Shown here one piece after another: positions 1-7,901 of a stretch of DNA of 64,000 nt (position 1 is the stretch's first letter; the number at the start of each line of letters is the position of its first letter). The stretch comes from Palleronia pontilimi. Its GTDB lineage: Bacteria > Pseudomonadota > Alphaproteobacteria > Rhodobacterales > Rhodobacteraceae. Below the pieces are notes generated by a model. It saw only the letters and a program-made list of their open reading frames with translations, had not been told where the DNA came from and did not search any database. The translations under genes and the position numbers were made by a program. The stretch covers positions 62,001-126,000 of the forward strand of contig NZ_JAEKPD010000002.1 of NCBI RefSeq assembly GCF_016412875.1. Direction: 5' to 3'.

Positions 1-514
1 GCCCGTCATCGAGCACGTCCGTCAGGCACACCGCCGCCAGGTCGCGCGCCGCCGATCCCGGGGCGCTGTATTCCACCACGCGGCTGCGGATCGGCGTTTC
101 TTCGATCATGGCCGCGAATTCGAAGATATCCATGTCCGCCATCCCGCCATCGGCGTGGCGGCTGTCGAGGTAGTCGCGGAACAGCGCGTATTGCTCTTCG
201 GTGGCCCAGGGCGCGTTGGCCTTGCGGTCGAGATGCCCGTTCTTCCGGGCGACCCGGCGCTGGGTCCGCGAGGGCTTGAAATCGGCGACGCGGATGCGGG
301 CCGAGAGGCACGCCGAGCACTCGGCGCAGCTGGGTCGGTAAAGGACGTTCTGCGACCGGCGGAAGCCCTGTTTCGACAGGCTGTCGTTCAGAAGCTGCGC
401 CTCGTCGCCCTGCAGTCCGGTGAACAGCTTGCGCTCCATCCGGCCCGCCAGATACGGGCACGGTTGCGGAGCTGTCACGTAGAATTGCGGCGCGATTGGC
501 AGCGTATGGCGCAT
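1..514 (-). CDS. bpt: Aspartate/glutamate leucyltransferase (Bpt/Ate family), 3' end cut by window edge
   Basis: This enzyme adds leucine from leucyl-tRNA to N-terminal Asp or Glu of proteins, making them substrates for ClpS/ClpAP (N-end rule; family knowledge). The visible 171 codons start with the family N-terminus: a CPYL motif with Cys19, an ERKLF stretch near residue 27, an [11 protein letters not shown] block around 51-61, and the cysteine cluster C63/C66/C69. The ATG at 512-514 gives the family-typical short N-terminus before CPYL. The C-terminal part lies beyond position 1; the family is usually about 250-280 aa. It is followed on the same strand order by the RDD and DUF2852 genes, a grouping I have seen in Rhodobacteraceae. 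Family assignment is secure; Bpt versus Ate specificity is inferred from the bacterial context. Confidence 0.9.
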   Translation of the reverse strand, partial: MRHTLPIAPQFYVTAPQPCPYLAGRMERKLFTGLQGDEAQLLNDSLSKQGFRRSQNVLYRPSCAECSACLSARIRVADFKPSRTQRRVARKNGHLDRKANAPWATEEQYALFRDYLDSRHADGGMADMDIFEFAAMIEETPIRSRVVEYSAPGSAARDLAAVCLTDVLDDG

Positions 515-530
515 CGATGTCCCCCAGGGT

Positions 531-556
531 GAAACACCAGCCTAACGGCGTGTTTC
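531..556. promoter_or_regulatory. Inverted repeat upstream of bpt
   Basis: GAAACAC at 531-537 is the exact reverse complement of GTGTTTC at 550-556, with a 12-base spacer. It lies 16 bases upstream of the bpt start, in the 78-bp gap to the RDD gene. It could be an operator or a leader hairpin. No regulator is identifiable. Confidence 0.3.
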
Positions 557-592
557 GGCGCCGCCAAGCCCCTGTGTTTACCTTGAGTTCAC

Positions 593-1039
593 TCAGGTTA
601 CCGATCGGTTAATGGCCGCGCTGCCCATCACCATGTCGGTCAGGCCCTGCGCGCGGGGCGTGGCCAGCATCGTCACCGCCGAGATCAGTTGCAGCGGGAA
701 CATCGCGATCGAAAACGCGTAGCCCGTGGTGTGCAGGAACGCCGTGCCAAGGCTCAAGGGCGCGCCGCGATGATCGCGGATCTCGATCGACATCAGCCGC
801 ATGCCCCATGTGGCAGATCCGCGCGCCAGGGTCGCCACCCGGTAGGCGTAGCCCACGCAGAAGTAGAAGACCGGGAAGTAGAAGAGCGACGTGAACAGCG
901 TCAGCGGGGTCAGCAGAAGCGAAAAGGCGCAGATCGCGATGACGTCCACCACCCAGGCAAGCGCGCGCTTGCTGGGAATGTCCGCGTAGAACTCGGGCAG
1001 GGTGTCGGGATCTGGTAATCCAAGGGTCATGGTCGTCAT
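593..1039 (-). CDS. RDD family membrane protein
   Basis: A 148-aa integral membrane protein with the RDD-family layout. An N-terminal Pro/Asp-rich segment leads into SKRALAWVVDVIAI near residue 24, where the family's conserved Arg and Asp sit. Two hydrophobic helices span about 27-70, followed by the signature turn with GSATWGMRLMSIEI near 74-87. Two more hydrophobic stretches lie near 95-130. The function of RDD proteins is poorly defined; transport or membrane association has been proposed. The start has a GAGG Shine-Dalgarno just upstream. It is co-oriented with bpt downstream and DUF2852 upstream and may be cotranscribed with them. Confidence is high for family and low for role. Confidence 0.85.
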   Translation of the reverse strand: MTTMTLGLPDPDTLPEFYADIPSKRALAWVVDVIAICAFSLLLTPLTLFTSLFYFPVFYFCVGYAYRVATLARGSATWGMRLMSIEIRDHRGAPLSLGTAFLHTTGYAFSIAMFPLQLISAVTMLATPRAQGLTDMVMGSAAINRSVT

Positions 1040-1115
1040 GGGAACCTCGCTGAAAGGACGGGCGCCCCCGCGCCGGTCGGCTGGCGCGGGGGCGGGGTTT
1101 GGCAGGGGTGCCGGA

Positions 1116-1529
1116 TTACGCGTCGACGGGGCTGTCGTTGCCGGTGTCGCGCTTGCGGGCGCGGTCTTCCATGAACTGGTCGAACTCGGCCTTGTCCTTG
1201 GCTTCGCGCAGCCGCTTCAGGAACGATTCGAACGCTTCCTGCTCTTCTTCCAGCCGCCGCAGCGTCTCGGTGCGGTAGGCGTCGAAGGCGGCGTTGCCCG
1301 AGCTGCCGCGCGCGGTGAAGCGCGGGGCGCGCCGCGACATGGCGCATCCGCCCGAGAACTTGCCCGCGAAGAGCATATACGCCAGAAGCACCAGGCCGAT
1401 CGGCCAGAACACGATGAAACCCACCACCATGGCGGCGATCCAGGCGCCTTTGCCGCGGGCATCGAGCCAGTCTTCGGCCCGGGTCAGCCAGTTGCCCTGC
1501 CGGGCGGGAACATCTGCGAAAGTGGTCAT
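1116..1529 (-). CDS. DUF2852 domain membrane protein
   Basis: A 137-aa protein with one clear transmembrane segment, about residues 28-56 (AAMVVGFIVFWPIGLVLLAY), then a soluble C-terminal half rich in Glu, Arg and Lys (about 80-125) that is likely coiled-coil. This matches DUF2852, known from alphaproteobacteria with no defined function. An AGGAGCTGA Shine-Dalgarno precedes the ATG. The upstream 100 bp holds a TATGAT -10-like hexamer (1581-1576, minus strand) overlapped by one of two matching 19-bp dyads, so specific repression or activation is likely. The next gene downstream is the RDD protein, 76 bp away. Confidence 0.8.
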   Translation of the reverse strand: MTTFADVPARQGNWLTRAEDWLDARGKGAWIAAMVVGFIVFWPIGLVLLAYMLFAGKFSGGCAMSRRAPRFTARGSSGNAAFDAYRTETLRRLEEEQEAFESFLKRLREAKDKAEFDQFMEDRARKRDTGNDSPVDA

Positions 1530-1558
1530 TGGGTCAGCTCCTTTGCTGCGGTTGAGGT

Positions 1559-1577
1559 ATGTAAATCACGTTCACAT
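1559..1577. promoter_or_regulatory. 19-bp dyad operator candidate, copy 1 (DUF2852 promoter)
   Basis: The sequence ATGTAAATCACGTTCACAT fits ATGTRAANNNNNTTYACAT. It overlaps the minus-strand -10-like TATGAT (1581-1576), so a bound protein would block the promoter of the DUF2852 gene. A second copy lies 59 bp away (centre to centre). Confidence 0.5.
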
Positions 1578-1617
1578 CATAGCAGATGAGATCGCGGTGC
1601 GGCGGCTTCAAGGCCAG

Positions 1618-1636
1618 ATGTGAAGGTATTTTACAT
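1618..1636. promoter_or_regulatory. 19-bp dyad operator candidate, copy 2
   Basis: The sequence ATGTGAAGGTATTTTACAT fits the same ATGTRAANNNNNTTYACAT pattern as 1559-1577. It covers the stop codon of ybaK (TAA at 1633-1631, minus strand). Two matching 19-bp dyads 59 bp apart argue against chance. The cognate regulator is unknown and is not encoded next to them. Confidence 0.5.
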
Positions 1637-2116
1637 TTTCCCGGATAGGCAGGCGAAATCAGCCACTTGAAGGCCGAATTTTTCGCTCAGATCCCGTGGC
1701 GCGATCCCGAAATTATGGCGTGGCGTGCCCGCGGCGCACCAGATCACGTCGAAATCGAGCAATCGGCGATCCATCCATGCGGGCGTGTCGCCGGTATGGC
1801 CCACCGGGCTGACGCCGCCGATGGCGAAGCCCGTCCGGGCGCGGATATGGGCGGCGTTCGCGCGTTCGAGCGGCTCGCCCGCCAGCCGCGCGGCGGAATG
1901 GGCATCGACCCGGTTGCCGCCCGCCGTCAGGAACAGCAGGGCGCGGCCGCTCTCGGCGCCCCGGAAGATGATCGACTTGCCGATCTGGTCGGTTTCGACC
2001 CCGAGCGCCCGCGCGGCCTCGGCGGCCGTCTTGGTGGGCGCGTCCGCCTCGACGGGGGTGATCTGCAATCCGGCGGCGTCGAGGGCGGCCAGCACGCGTT
2101 TCAGGCTTTTGCTCAT
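1631..2116 (-). CDS. YbaK/EbsC family aminoacyl-tRNA deacylase-like protein
   Basis: A 161-aa protein of the YbaK/ProX fold, which hydrolyses mischarged tRNAs (Cys-tRNAPro in YbaK, other pairs in relatives). Visible family features are QIGKSIIF near residues 44-51, carrying the conserved lysine, and GGVSPVGH near 104-111, the Gly-rich motif that shapes the active site. The ATG at 2114-2116 was chosen because the family domain begins directly after it; an in-frame start 35 codons further upstream would run into the divergent glnE region. Its start lies 76 bp from glnE, transcribed away from it. Substrate specificity cannot be read from sequence alone. Confidence 0.88.
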   Translation of the reverse strand: MSKSLKRVLAALDAAGLQITPVEADAPTKTAAEAARALGVETDQIGKSIIFRGAESGRALLFLTAGGNRVDAHSAARLAGEPLERANAAHIRARTGFAIGGVSPVGHTGDTPAWMDRRLLDFDVIWCAAGTPRHNFGIAPRDLSEKFGLQVADFACLSGKM

Positions 2117-2192
2117 GGCGCCTTTGCTGCCAGCCGTGCCGGTTCGGTGCAAGCCGCTTGACCGGGCCGAGGGCTGCGGCGCAGGTTCTGCC

Positions 2193-5100
2193 ATGACCTT
2201 TACAAGCCGTCTGACCCGCACCCCGCGCCCGTTCGAGCAGGATCCGGCCGCCGAGATCGCGGCCGCCTTCGACGACCTGTCGCCCGACCTACGCGCGCTG
2301 TTGTCGGGAACGGCGGGCTGCAGCCCGTATCTGCGCGGGCTGATGATGCGCGACGACGCATGGCTGCGCGCGGCGCTTCAGGCCGACCCAGAAGAGGCCG
2401 TCGACACGGCGCTGGATGACATCGACAACGACGGCGATCTGGGATCCGCGTTGCGCAGGGCCAAGCGGCGCGTGGCGCTGATCGTGGCGCTGGCCGATCT
2501 GGGCGGTGTCTGGTCGCTGGGCCAGGTCACGGACGCGCTGACGCGGCTGGCCGACCGGGCCACCGACCTGGCCTTCACCGACGCGGTCGCGGCCCAGATC
2601 GCGCGCGGCAAGCTTCCGGGCATCGACGACGCGCATGGGGCGGGCGGGCTGGTCACGCTGGCCATGGGCAAGATGGGCGCGTTCGAGCTGAACTATTCCA
2701 GCGACATCGACCTGATCGTGCTGTTCGACGAGACGCGGTTTTCCGCCGACGACTACCCGGCGGCGCAGACGGCCTTCACCAAGGCCACCCGCGCGGCCTG
2801 CCAGATCCTGTCCGAGCAGACCGCCGAGGGCTATGTCTTCCGAACCGATCTGCGCCTGCGCCCCGATCCCGGCGTGACCCCCGTGGCGATGGCCATGGCG
2901 CGGGCCGAGCGTTACTACGAGTCGGTCGGCCGGACGTGGGAGCGGGCGGCCCACATCAAGGCGCGGCCTTGCGGCGGCGACCTGGCGGCGGGCGCGCGCT
3001 ACCTGGACGCGCTTTCGCCCTTCGTCTGGCGCAAGCACCTGGATTTCGCGGCGATCCAGGACGCCCACGACATGCGGCTGCGGATCCGCGACCACAAGGG
3101 GCTGGGCGGGCCGATCACGCTGCCGGGCCACGACATGAAGCTGGGCCGCGGCGGCATCCGCGAGATCGAGTTCTTCACCCAGACCCGCCAGATCATCGCG
3201 GGCGGGCGCGACCCGTCGCTGCGGGTGCGCGGCACGCTGGAAGGGCTGGACCGGCTGTCTGCTGCGGGCTGGATCGAGCGCGGTGTGGCCGACACGCTGG
3301 CCCGCCACTACACCGTCTTTCGCGATGTCGAGCACCGGTTGCAGATGATCGCGGACGCCCAGACCCACGCGCTGCCCGACACCGGCGACGGGTTCGAGCG
3401 GCTGGCCTGCATGATGGATACCGACGCGGCCCGCCTGACCCGCGCGCTCGATGATGCACTGACCGAGGTGGCTCAACTGACCGAAGGCTTCTTCGCCTCG
3501 GACCGCGCGCCGCGTGCCGAGCTGCCCGACATGACCGACGCGCAGGCGCGCCTGGTCGATGCCTGGCGCCGCGTGCCCGCGCTGCGCTCGGAACGGGCGC
3601 TGGACATCTTCGACCGGCTGAAGCCGCGGCTGCTGCAGCGGCTGCTGGACGGCCCGCGCCCCGACCAGGCGCTGGCGCGGTTCGACGATTTCCTGCGCGG
3701 GCTTCCGGCGGGGGTGCAGCTTTTTTCGCTGTTCGAGGCCAACCCGGACCTGATCGACCTGATCGCCGACATCGCCGGGACCACGTCGGACCTGGCCGGG
3801 TACCTGGCCAGGAACGCGGCCGTCCTGGACGCGGTGATCGGTGGGGCGTTCTTTGCCGACTGGCCGGGGCAGGACGCGCTCGGGACTGCGCTGGGCCAGC
3901 GGCTGGACCGCGCCCGCGACTACGAAACCCGGCTGGACGCGGCGCGCGCCTGGACCCGCGAATGGCACTTCCGCATCGGCGTGCACCACCTGCGGGGACT
4001 GATCGACGCCGCGACGGCCGGGGCGCAATACGCCGATCTGGCGGGCGCGGTGCTGCGCCGGATCTGGCCGGTCGTGGTGGATGAGTTCGCGGCCAAGCAC
4101 GGGGATCCGCCGGGACGGGGCGCGATGGTGCTGGGCATGGGCTCGCTTGGGGCGGGGCGGCTGAACGCGCGCTCGGACCTGGACCTGATCGTGATATACG
4201 ATGCCGACGGGGTCGACGCGTCCGAGGGCCGCCGCCCGCTGCCGTCGCCGCTGTACTACATCCGGCTGACGCAGGCGCTGGTCACCGCGCTGCAGGCCCC
4301 CATGGCAGAGGGCCGCCTTTACGAGGTCGACATGCGCCTGCGCCCGTCGGGCCGCCAGGGTCCGGTGGCCACGTCGCTGCCGTCCTTCGCCGCCTACCAG
4401 CGCGACGAGGCCTGGACCTGGGAGCATCTTGCGCTGACCCGCGCGCGGCCCGTGGCGGGGTCCGAGGCGCTGGGCCACGCGGTCGCGTCGGTGCGCGACG
4501 CGGTGCTGGCGCAGATCCACGACCGCGCGCAGGTGGCGCGGGACGAGGTGGACATGCGCGCGCGGCTGTTCCAGGCCAAGCCCGAAACGGACTGGGATCC
4601 GAAGGCCGGGCCGGGGCATCTGCAGGATATCGAGCTGATGGCGACCCTGCTGGGCCTGCTGGCGTCTTATCCGGGCCAGGACGCGCCCGGCCAGATCGAT
4701 GCCGGGCAGCGCGCGGGGCTGATCGAGGCGCGGGAGGCGCGCGATCTTGCGGCCGCGCACGCGGCGCTGGCCGATTTCAACACCGCCGCGCGGCTGCTGG
4801 AAGAAGGCCCGATCGACCCGGACGCGCTTGGCGGGTCGGGCGAGGCGCTGATCCTGCGGGGCACGGGGCAACTGGCCATTGCCGACTTGCGGCCCTATCT
4901 GAAGGATCACGCCGCGCGCGCGGCGGACCTGATCGACCGGGCGCTTGCCCGCTTCATCGCCGAGCCGGAGATTGCCGTGAGCCAACCCGCCGACCCCGTG
5001 GACCCAAAGGGCCTGATCCGCGAAGCCTTCCGCATCGACGGGATCGGGCTGTCGGAATGCCGGTCGATCTTCGTGGACTGGGCGCTATCACTGCCCGCCG

Positions 5101-5252
5101 ACATGCCGCCCATGCGCGGCATCAAGGCATTGCTGTCGCGCCACCAGGGAGATCCGCTGGATCATCCCATGCAACAGGTGCTGCGCGACGGGTTGGACGC
5201 ACCGCCCGAGCCGAAACGGCGCGGCGGGCGCGCGGGGCGGCTGTCTTCCTGA
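2193..5252 (+). CDS. glnE: Bifunctional glutamine synthetase adenylyltransferase/deadenylase GlnE
   Basis: Nitrogen regulation: GlnE adds AMP to, and removes it from, glutamine synthetase in response to PII proteins and glutamine (family knowledge). The 1019-aa product shows the two-domain duplication. The first nucleotidyltransferase core is near residues 157-178 (GKMGAFELNYSSDIDLIVLF, with the DxD metal ligands). The second core is near 645-668 (GSLGAGRLNARSDLDLIVIY). HxxRLQM- and RLRPSG-type blocks around 380 and 715 are also typical. The start at 2193 is the first ATG with no overlap of the divergent ybaK; open frame continues upstream but is shadow. Long antisense open frames cover this gene and are judged artefacts of GC-rich coding. 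Confidence 0.95.
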   Translation: MTFTSRLTRTPRPFEQDPAAEIAAAFDDLSPDLRALLSGTAGCSPYLRGLMMRDDAWLRAALQADPEEAVDTALDDIDNDGDLGSALRRAKRRVALIVALADLGGVWSLGQVTDALTRLADRATDLAFTDAVAAQIARGKLPGIDDAHGAGGLVTLAMGKMGAFELNYSSDIDLIVLFDETRFSADDYPAAQTAFTKATRAACQILSEQTAEGYVFRTDLRLRPDPGVTPVAMAMARAERYYESVGRTWERAAHIKARPCGGDLAAGARYLDALSPFVWRKHLDFAAIQDAHDMRLRIRDHKGLGGPITLPGHDMKLGRGGIREIEFFTQTRQIIAGGRDPSLRVRGTLEGLDRLSAAGWIERGVADTLARHYTVFRDVEHRLQMIADAQTHALPDTGDGFERLACMMDTDAARLTRALDDALTEVAQLTEGFFASDRAPRAELPDMTDAQARLVDAWRRVPALRSERALDIFDRLKPRLLQRLLDGPRPDQALARFDDFLRGLPAGVQLFSLFEANPDLIDLIADIAGTTSDLAGYLARNAAVLDAVIGGAFFADWPGQDALGTALGQRLDRARDYETRLDAARAWTREWHFRIGVHHLRGLIDAATAGAQYADLAGAVLRRIWPVVVDEFAAKHGDPPGRGAMVLGMGSLGAGRLNARSDLDLIVIYDADGVDASEGRRPLPSPLYYIRLTQALVTALQAPMAEGRLYEVDMRLRPSGRQGPVATSLPSFAAYQRDEAWTWEHLALTRARPVAGSEALGHAVASVRDAVLAQIHDRAQVARDEVDMRARLFQAKPETDWDPKAGPGHLQDIELMATLLGLLASYPGQDAPGQIDAGQRAGLIEAREARDLAAAHAALADFNTAARLLEEGPIDPDALGGSGEALILRGTGQLAIADLRPYLKDHAARAADLIDRALARFIAEPEIAVSQPADPVDPKGLIREAFRIDGIGLSECRSIFVDWALSLPADMPPMRGIKALLSRHQGDPLDHPMQQVLRDGLDAPPEPKRRGGRAGRLSS

Positions 5253-5274
5253 TCCGTGAAAGCGGGGTGCGTGG

Positions 5275-5916
5275 CTAGCGGGAGAGCGCGGCGGCTTCCT
5301 TCGCCAGCGCGGTGATGCCGTCCCAATCGCCAGCCTCGACCAGGTCCTGCGGTGCCACCCACGAGCCGCCGACGCAGAGCGTGTTGGACAGGCCCAGGTA
5401 GTCGGGCGCGTTCTTCAGGCTGACGCCGCCGGTGGGACAGAAGCGGATCTGCGGCAGGGGCGATCCGATCGCCTTCAGCGCGGGGGCGCCGCCATTGGCC
5501 TCGGCCGGGAAGAACTTCAGCACGGTGTAGCCGCGTTCGAGAAGCGCCATCGCTTCGGTCGAGGTGGCCACGCCCGGCAGCATCGGCAGGTCCGCGTCCT
5601 CGGCCGCGTCCAGCAGGCGCGGGGTCGAGCCGGGCGAGACGCCGAAGCGCGCGCCCGCCTTGACCGCGGCAGCCACGTCCGACGGCGTCAGCAGCGTGCC
5701 CGCGCCCACGGTGCCGCCCTCGACCTTCGCCATCTCGGCGATGACCTCGAGGGCCGCGGGCGTGCGCAGCGTGACTTCCAGCGCGGGCAGCCCGCCTGCC
5801 ACCAGCGCGCGCGCCAGCGGCTGGGCGTGGGCGGCGTCGTGGACCACGAGGACGGGGATCACGGGCGCGAGGCGGCAGATCTTCTCGGCCTGTTGCGAGG
5901 CGGCGGTCGGGGTCAT
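5275..5916 (-). CDS. eda: 2-keto-3-deoxy-6-phosphogluconate aldolase
   Basis: Cleaves KDPG to pyruvate and glyceraldehyde-3-phosphate, the last Entner-Doudoroff step. The 213-aa length fits the trimeric class I aldolase. Active-site residues are visible: Glu47 and Arg51 in LEVTLRT, and the Schiff-base Lys134 in [17 protein letters not shown] near residue 176 is the phosphate loop. The ATG at 5914-5916 has an AAGGAG Shine-Dalgarno at good spacing; a longer in-frame reading would invade edd. It sits 67 bp downstream of edd on the same strand, so it is probably cotranscribed from the edd promoter. The 67-bp gap contains one copy of the dispersed repeat. Confidence 0.95.
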   Translation of the reverse strand: MTPTAASQQAEKICRLAPVIPVLVVHDAAHAQPLARALVAGGLPALEVTLRTPAALEVIAEMAKVEGGTVGAGTLLTPSDVAAAVKAGARFGVSPGSTPRLLDAAEDADLPMLPGVATSTEAMALLERGYTVLKFFPAEANGGAPALKAIGSPLPQIRFCPTGGVSLKNAPDYLGLSNTLCVGGSWVAPQDLVEAGDWDGITALAKEAAALSR

Positions 5917-5946
5917 CTCGGGCGCTCCTTGTCGTGGGTCGGTCTT

Positions 5947-5972
5947 GGATATTTGGAAGAACAAAGATGGGG
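5947..5972 (+). repeat. Dispersed intergenic repeat, copy A (between edd and eda)
   Basis: GGATATTTG followed by a 6-base spacer and CAAAGATGGGG. The two halves form an imperfect dyad (ATATTTG against CAAAGAT, one mismatch). The same element occurs at 9131-9158, 9173-9202, 17818-17846 and 61291-61317. This copy lies inside the probable edd-eda transcript. Confidence 0.8.
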
Positions 5973-5983
5973 CAGGGCGCGGG

Positions 5984-7789
5984 TCAGACCACCGTGCCCG
6001 CCCCCTGGCTGGCCAGGCCCACATTTTGGCGGAAGACCTCGAAGAGCTCGCGTCCGACGCCGTGGCCGTTGTCGCTGAGATCCGCCTTGACCGCATCGCG
6101 CGCGTCGAGATCCACGCCCAAGGCGTCCAGCGTGCCCTTCGTGGCATCCACGCGCACCACGTCGCCGTCGCGCAGCTTGGCGATGGGCCCGCCCAGTTCC
6201 GCCTCGGGCGAGACGTGGATGCAGGCGGGCACCTTGCCGGACGCGCCGGACATGCGTCCGTCGGTGACCAGCGCCACGTTCAGGCCCTTGTCCTGGAGGT
6301 TGGCCAGAAGCGGGGTCAGCGAATGCAGCTCGGGCATCCCGTTGGCGCGCGGGCCCTGGAAGCGGACGACAACGACGGTGTCTTCGGTGATCTCGCCCGC
6401 CTTGCAGGCCGTCTTGACGCTTTCCTGGTCGTGGAAGATGCGGCAGGGGGCTTCGATCACGTGGTATTGCTCTTTCACGGCCGAGATCTTCATGGCGCCG
6501 CGCCCGAGATTGCCCTTGAGATCCGCAAGCCCGCCGGTGCGCTGGAACGGATCGGAGGCGGGGCGCAGGATCTTGTCGTTCTGTGTGCTGCGATCGGCGT
6601 CTTCCCAGGTGATTTCGCCGTTCTTCAGCTTCGGCTCTTTCACGTAATCCTTCAGCCCGTCGCCCATGACGGTCAGGGTGTCGTCGTGCAGCAGGCCTGC
6701 ATCCAGCAGCTCGCCGATCATGTAGGTCAGGCCCCCCGCCGCGTGGAAATGGTTCACGTCGGCAAGGCCGTTGGGATAGACCTTGGCCATGAGCGGCACC
6801 GCGGCCGAGATGTCGGCGAAGTCCTCGAGATCCAGTTGCACGCCCGCGGCGCGCGCCATGGCGGGTAGGTGGATCAGCAGGTTGGTGGACCCGCCGGTGG
6901 CCATGAGCCCGACGATGCCGTTCACGAAGGCCTTTTCGTCCAGCACCTGTCCAGCGGGGCGGTAATCGTTGCCCATTTGGGTGATCTGGGTGGCGCGCTG
7001 GACCCCCGCCACGGTGAGCGCGTCCCGGAGCGGTGTGTTGGGGTTGACGAAGCTGGCGCCGGGCAGGTGCAGGCCCATGAACTCCATCAGCATCTGGTTC
7101 GAGTTCGCGGTGCCGTAGAAGGTGCAGGTGCCGGGTCCGTGGTAGGATGCCATTTCGGCCTTCATCAGCGCGTCGCGGCCCACTTCGCCGGCGGCGAATT
7201 GCTGGCGCACGCGCGCCTTTTCGTCATTGGGCAGGCCCGACGTCATGGGACCCGCGGGCAGGAAGACGGCCGGGATGTAGCCGAAGGTGGCGGCACCGAT
7301 CACGAGGCCCGGCACGATCTTGTCGCAGACGCCCAGGTAGAGCGCCGCGTCGAAGACGTTGTGGGACAGCGCGACACCCGCGGCCAGCGCGATCACGTCG
7401 CGCGAGAACAGCGAAAGCTCCATCCCGACCTGGCCTTGGGTCACGCCGTCGCACATGGCGGGCACGCCGCCCGCGACCTGCGCCGTGGCGCCCGCGTCGC
7501 GCGCGGCCTGGCGGATCAGCTCGGGGAAGCGTTCGAACGGCTGGTGGGCCGACAGCATGTCGTTGTAGGCGGTGACGATGCCGATATTGGGCTGGTTTTC
7601 CGTGGCCAGTTTCGACTGGTCCTGTCCGGCGCCCGCATAGGCGTGGGCCTGGTTGCCGCAGGTCAGGTGGGCGCGGCGCGGGCCGTCTTCGGCGGCGCGG
7701 GCCATGCGGTCGAGATAGGTGGCGCGGCTGTCCTTCGAGCGCTCGACGATGCGGGCGGTGACGTCGGCGATGGTGGCGTGCAGGCTCAT
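5984..7789 (-). CDS. edd: 6-phosphogluconate dehydratase
   Basis: Dehydrates 6-phosphogluconate to KDPG, the first committed Entner-Doudoroff step, using a [4Fe-4S] cluster. The 601-aa protein is full length for the IlvD/Edd family. Fe-S ligand cysteines are visible at C113 (MCDGVTQGQ) and C155 (GVCDKIVPG). TGGSTN near residue 290 and [10 protein letters not shown] near 508-518 are further family signatures that separate Edd/IlvD from other dehydratases. Pairing with eda, rather than branched-chain genes, supports Edd over IlvD. Transcription probably starts at the promoter at 7826-7854, whose spacer holds a perfect LacI-type palindrome, suggesting sugar-responsive repression. Confidence 0.95.
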   Translation of the reverse strand: MSLHATIADVTARIVERSKDSRATYLDRMARAAEDGPRRAHLTCGNQAHAYAGAGQDQSKLATENQPNIGIVTAYNDMLSAHQPFERFPELIRQAARDAGATAQVAGGVPAMCDGVTQGQVGMELSLFSRDVIALAAGVALSHNVFDAALYLGVCDKIVPGLVIGAATFGYIPAVFLPAGPMTSGLPNDEKARVRQQFAAGEVGRDALMKAEMASYHGPGTCTFYGTANSNQMLMEFMGLHLPGASFVNPNTPLRDALTVAGVQRATQITQMGNDYRPAGQVLDEKAFVNGIVGLMATGGSTNLLIHLPAMARAAGVQLDLEDFADISAAVPLMAKVYPNGLADVNHFHAAGGLTYMIGELLDAGLLHDDTLTVMGDGLKDYVKEPKLKNGEITWEDADRSTQNDKILRPASDPFQRTGGLADLKGNLGRGAMKISAVKEQYHVIEAPCRIFHDQESVKTACKAGEITEDTVVVVRFQGPRANGMPELHSLTPLLANLQDKGLNVALVTDGRMSGASGKVPACIHVSPEAELGGPIAKLRDGDVVRVDATKGTLDALGVDLDARDAVKADLSDNGHGVGRELFEVFRQNVGLASQGAGTVV

Positions 7790-7825
7790 GGCGTGACCTC
7801 TTCTGTGCGGGATCCCGTATCTCGT

Positions 7826-7854
7826 AACATAGCGCAGGTAGCGCTACCAGCCAA
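7826..7854 (-). promoter_or_regulatory. edd-eda promoter candidate
   Basis: On the minus strand TTGGCT (7854-7849) is followed, after exactly 17 bases, by TATGTT (7831-7826), about 40 bp upstream of the edd ATG. The spacer is occupied by the operator at 7837-7848. Confidence 0.6.
7837..7848. promoter_or_regulatory. LacI-family-type operator in the edd promoter
   Basis: GGTAGCGCTACC is a perfect 12-bp palindrome with the central CG typical of LacI-family operators (family knowledge). It sits wholly within the -35/-10 spacer, where a bound repressor would exclude RNA polymerase. No LacI-family gene lies in this window, so the regulator must be encoded elsewhere. Confidence 0.65.
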
Positions 7855-7901
7855 AGCCCGAGGACTTTTCAAGCCCGCGCGTCTGACCTATGGGCTGCGG
7901 T

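Noticed and set aside
2289-4985. An 898-codon open frame antisense to glnE
   Set aside because: It lies entirely opposite a convincing conserved gene; long antisense frames are expected in GC-rich coding DNA. Its Arg/Gln/Val-rich translation has no recognisable domain.
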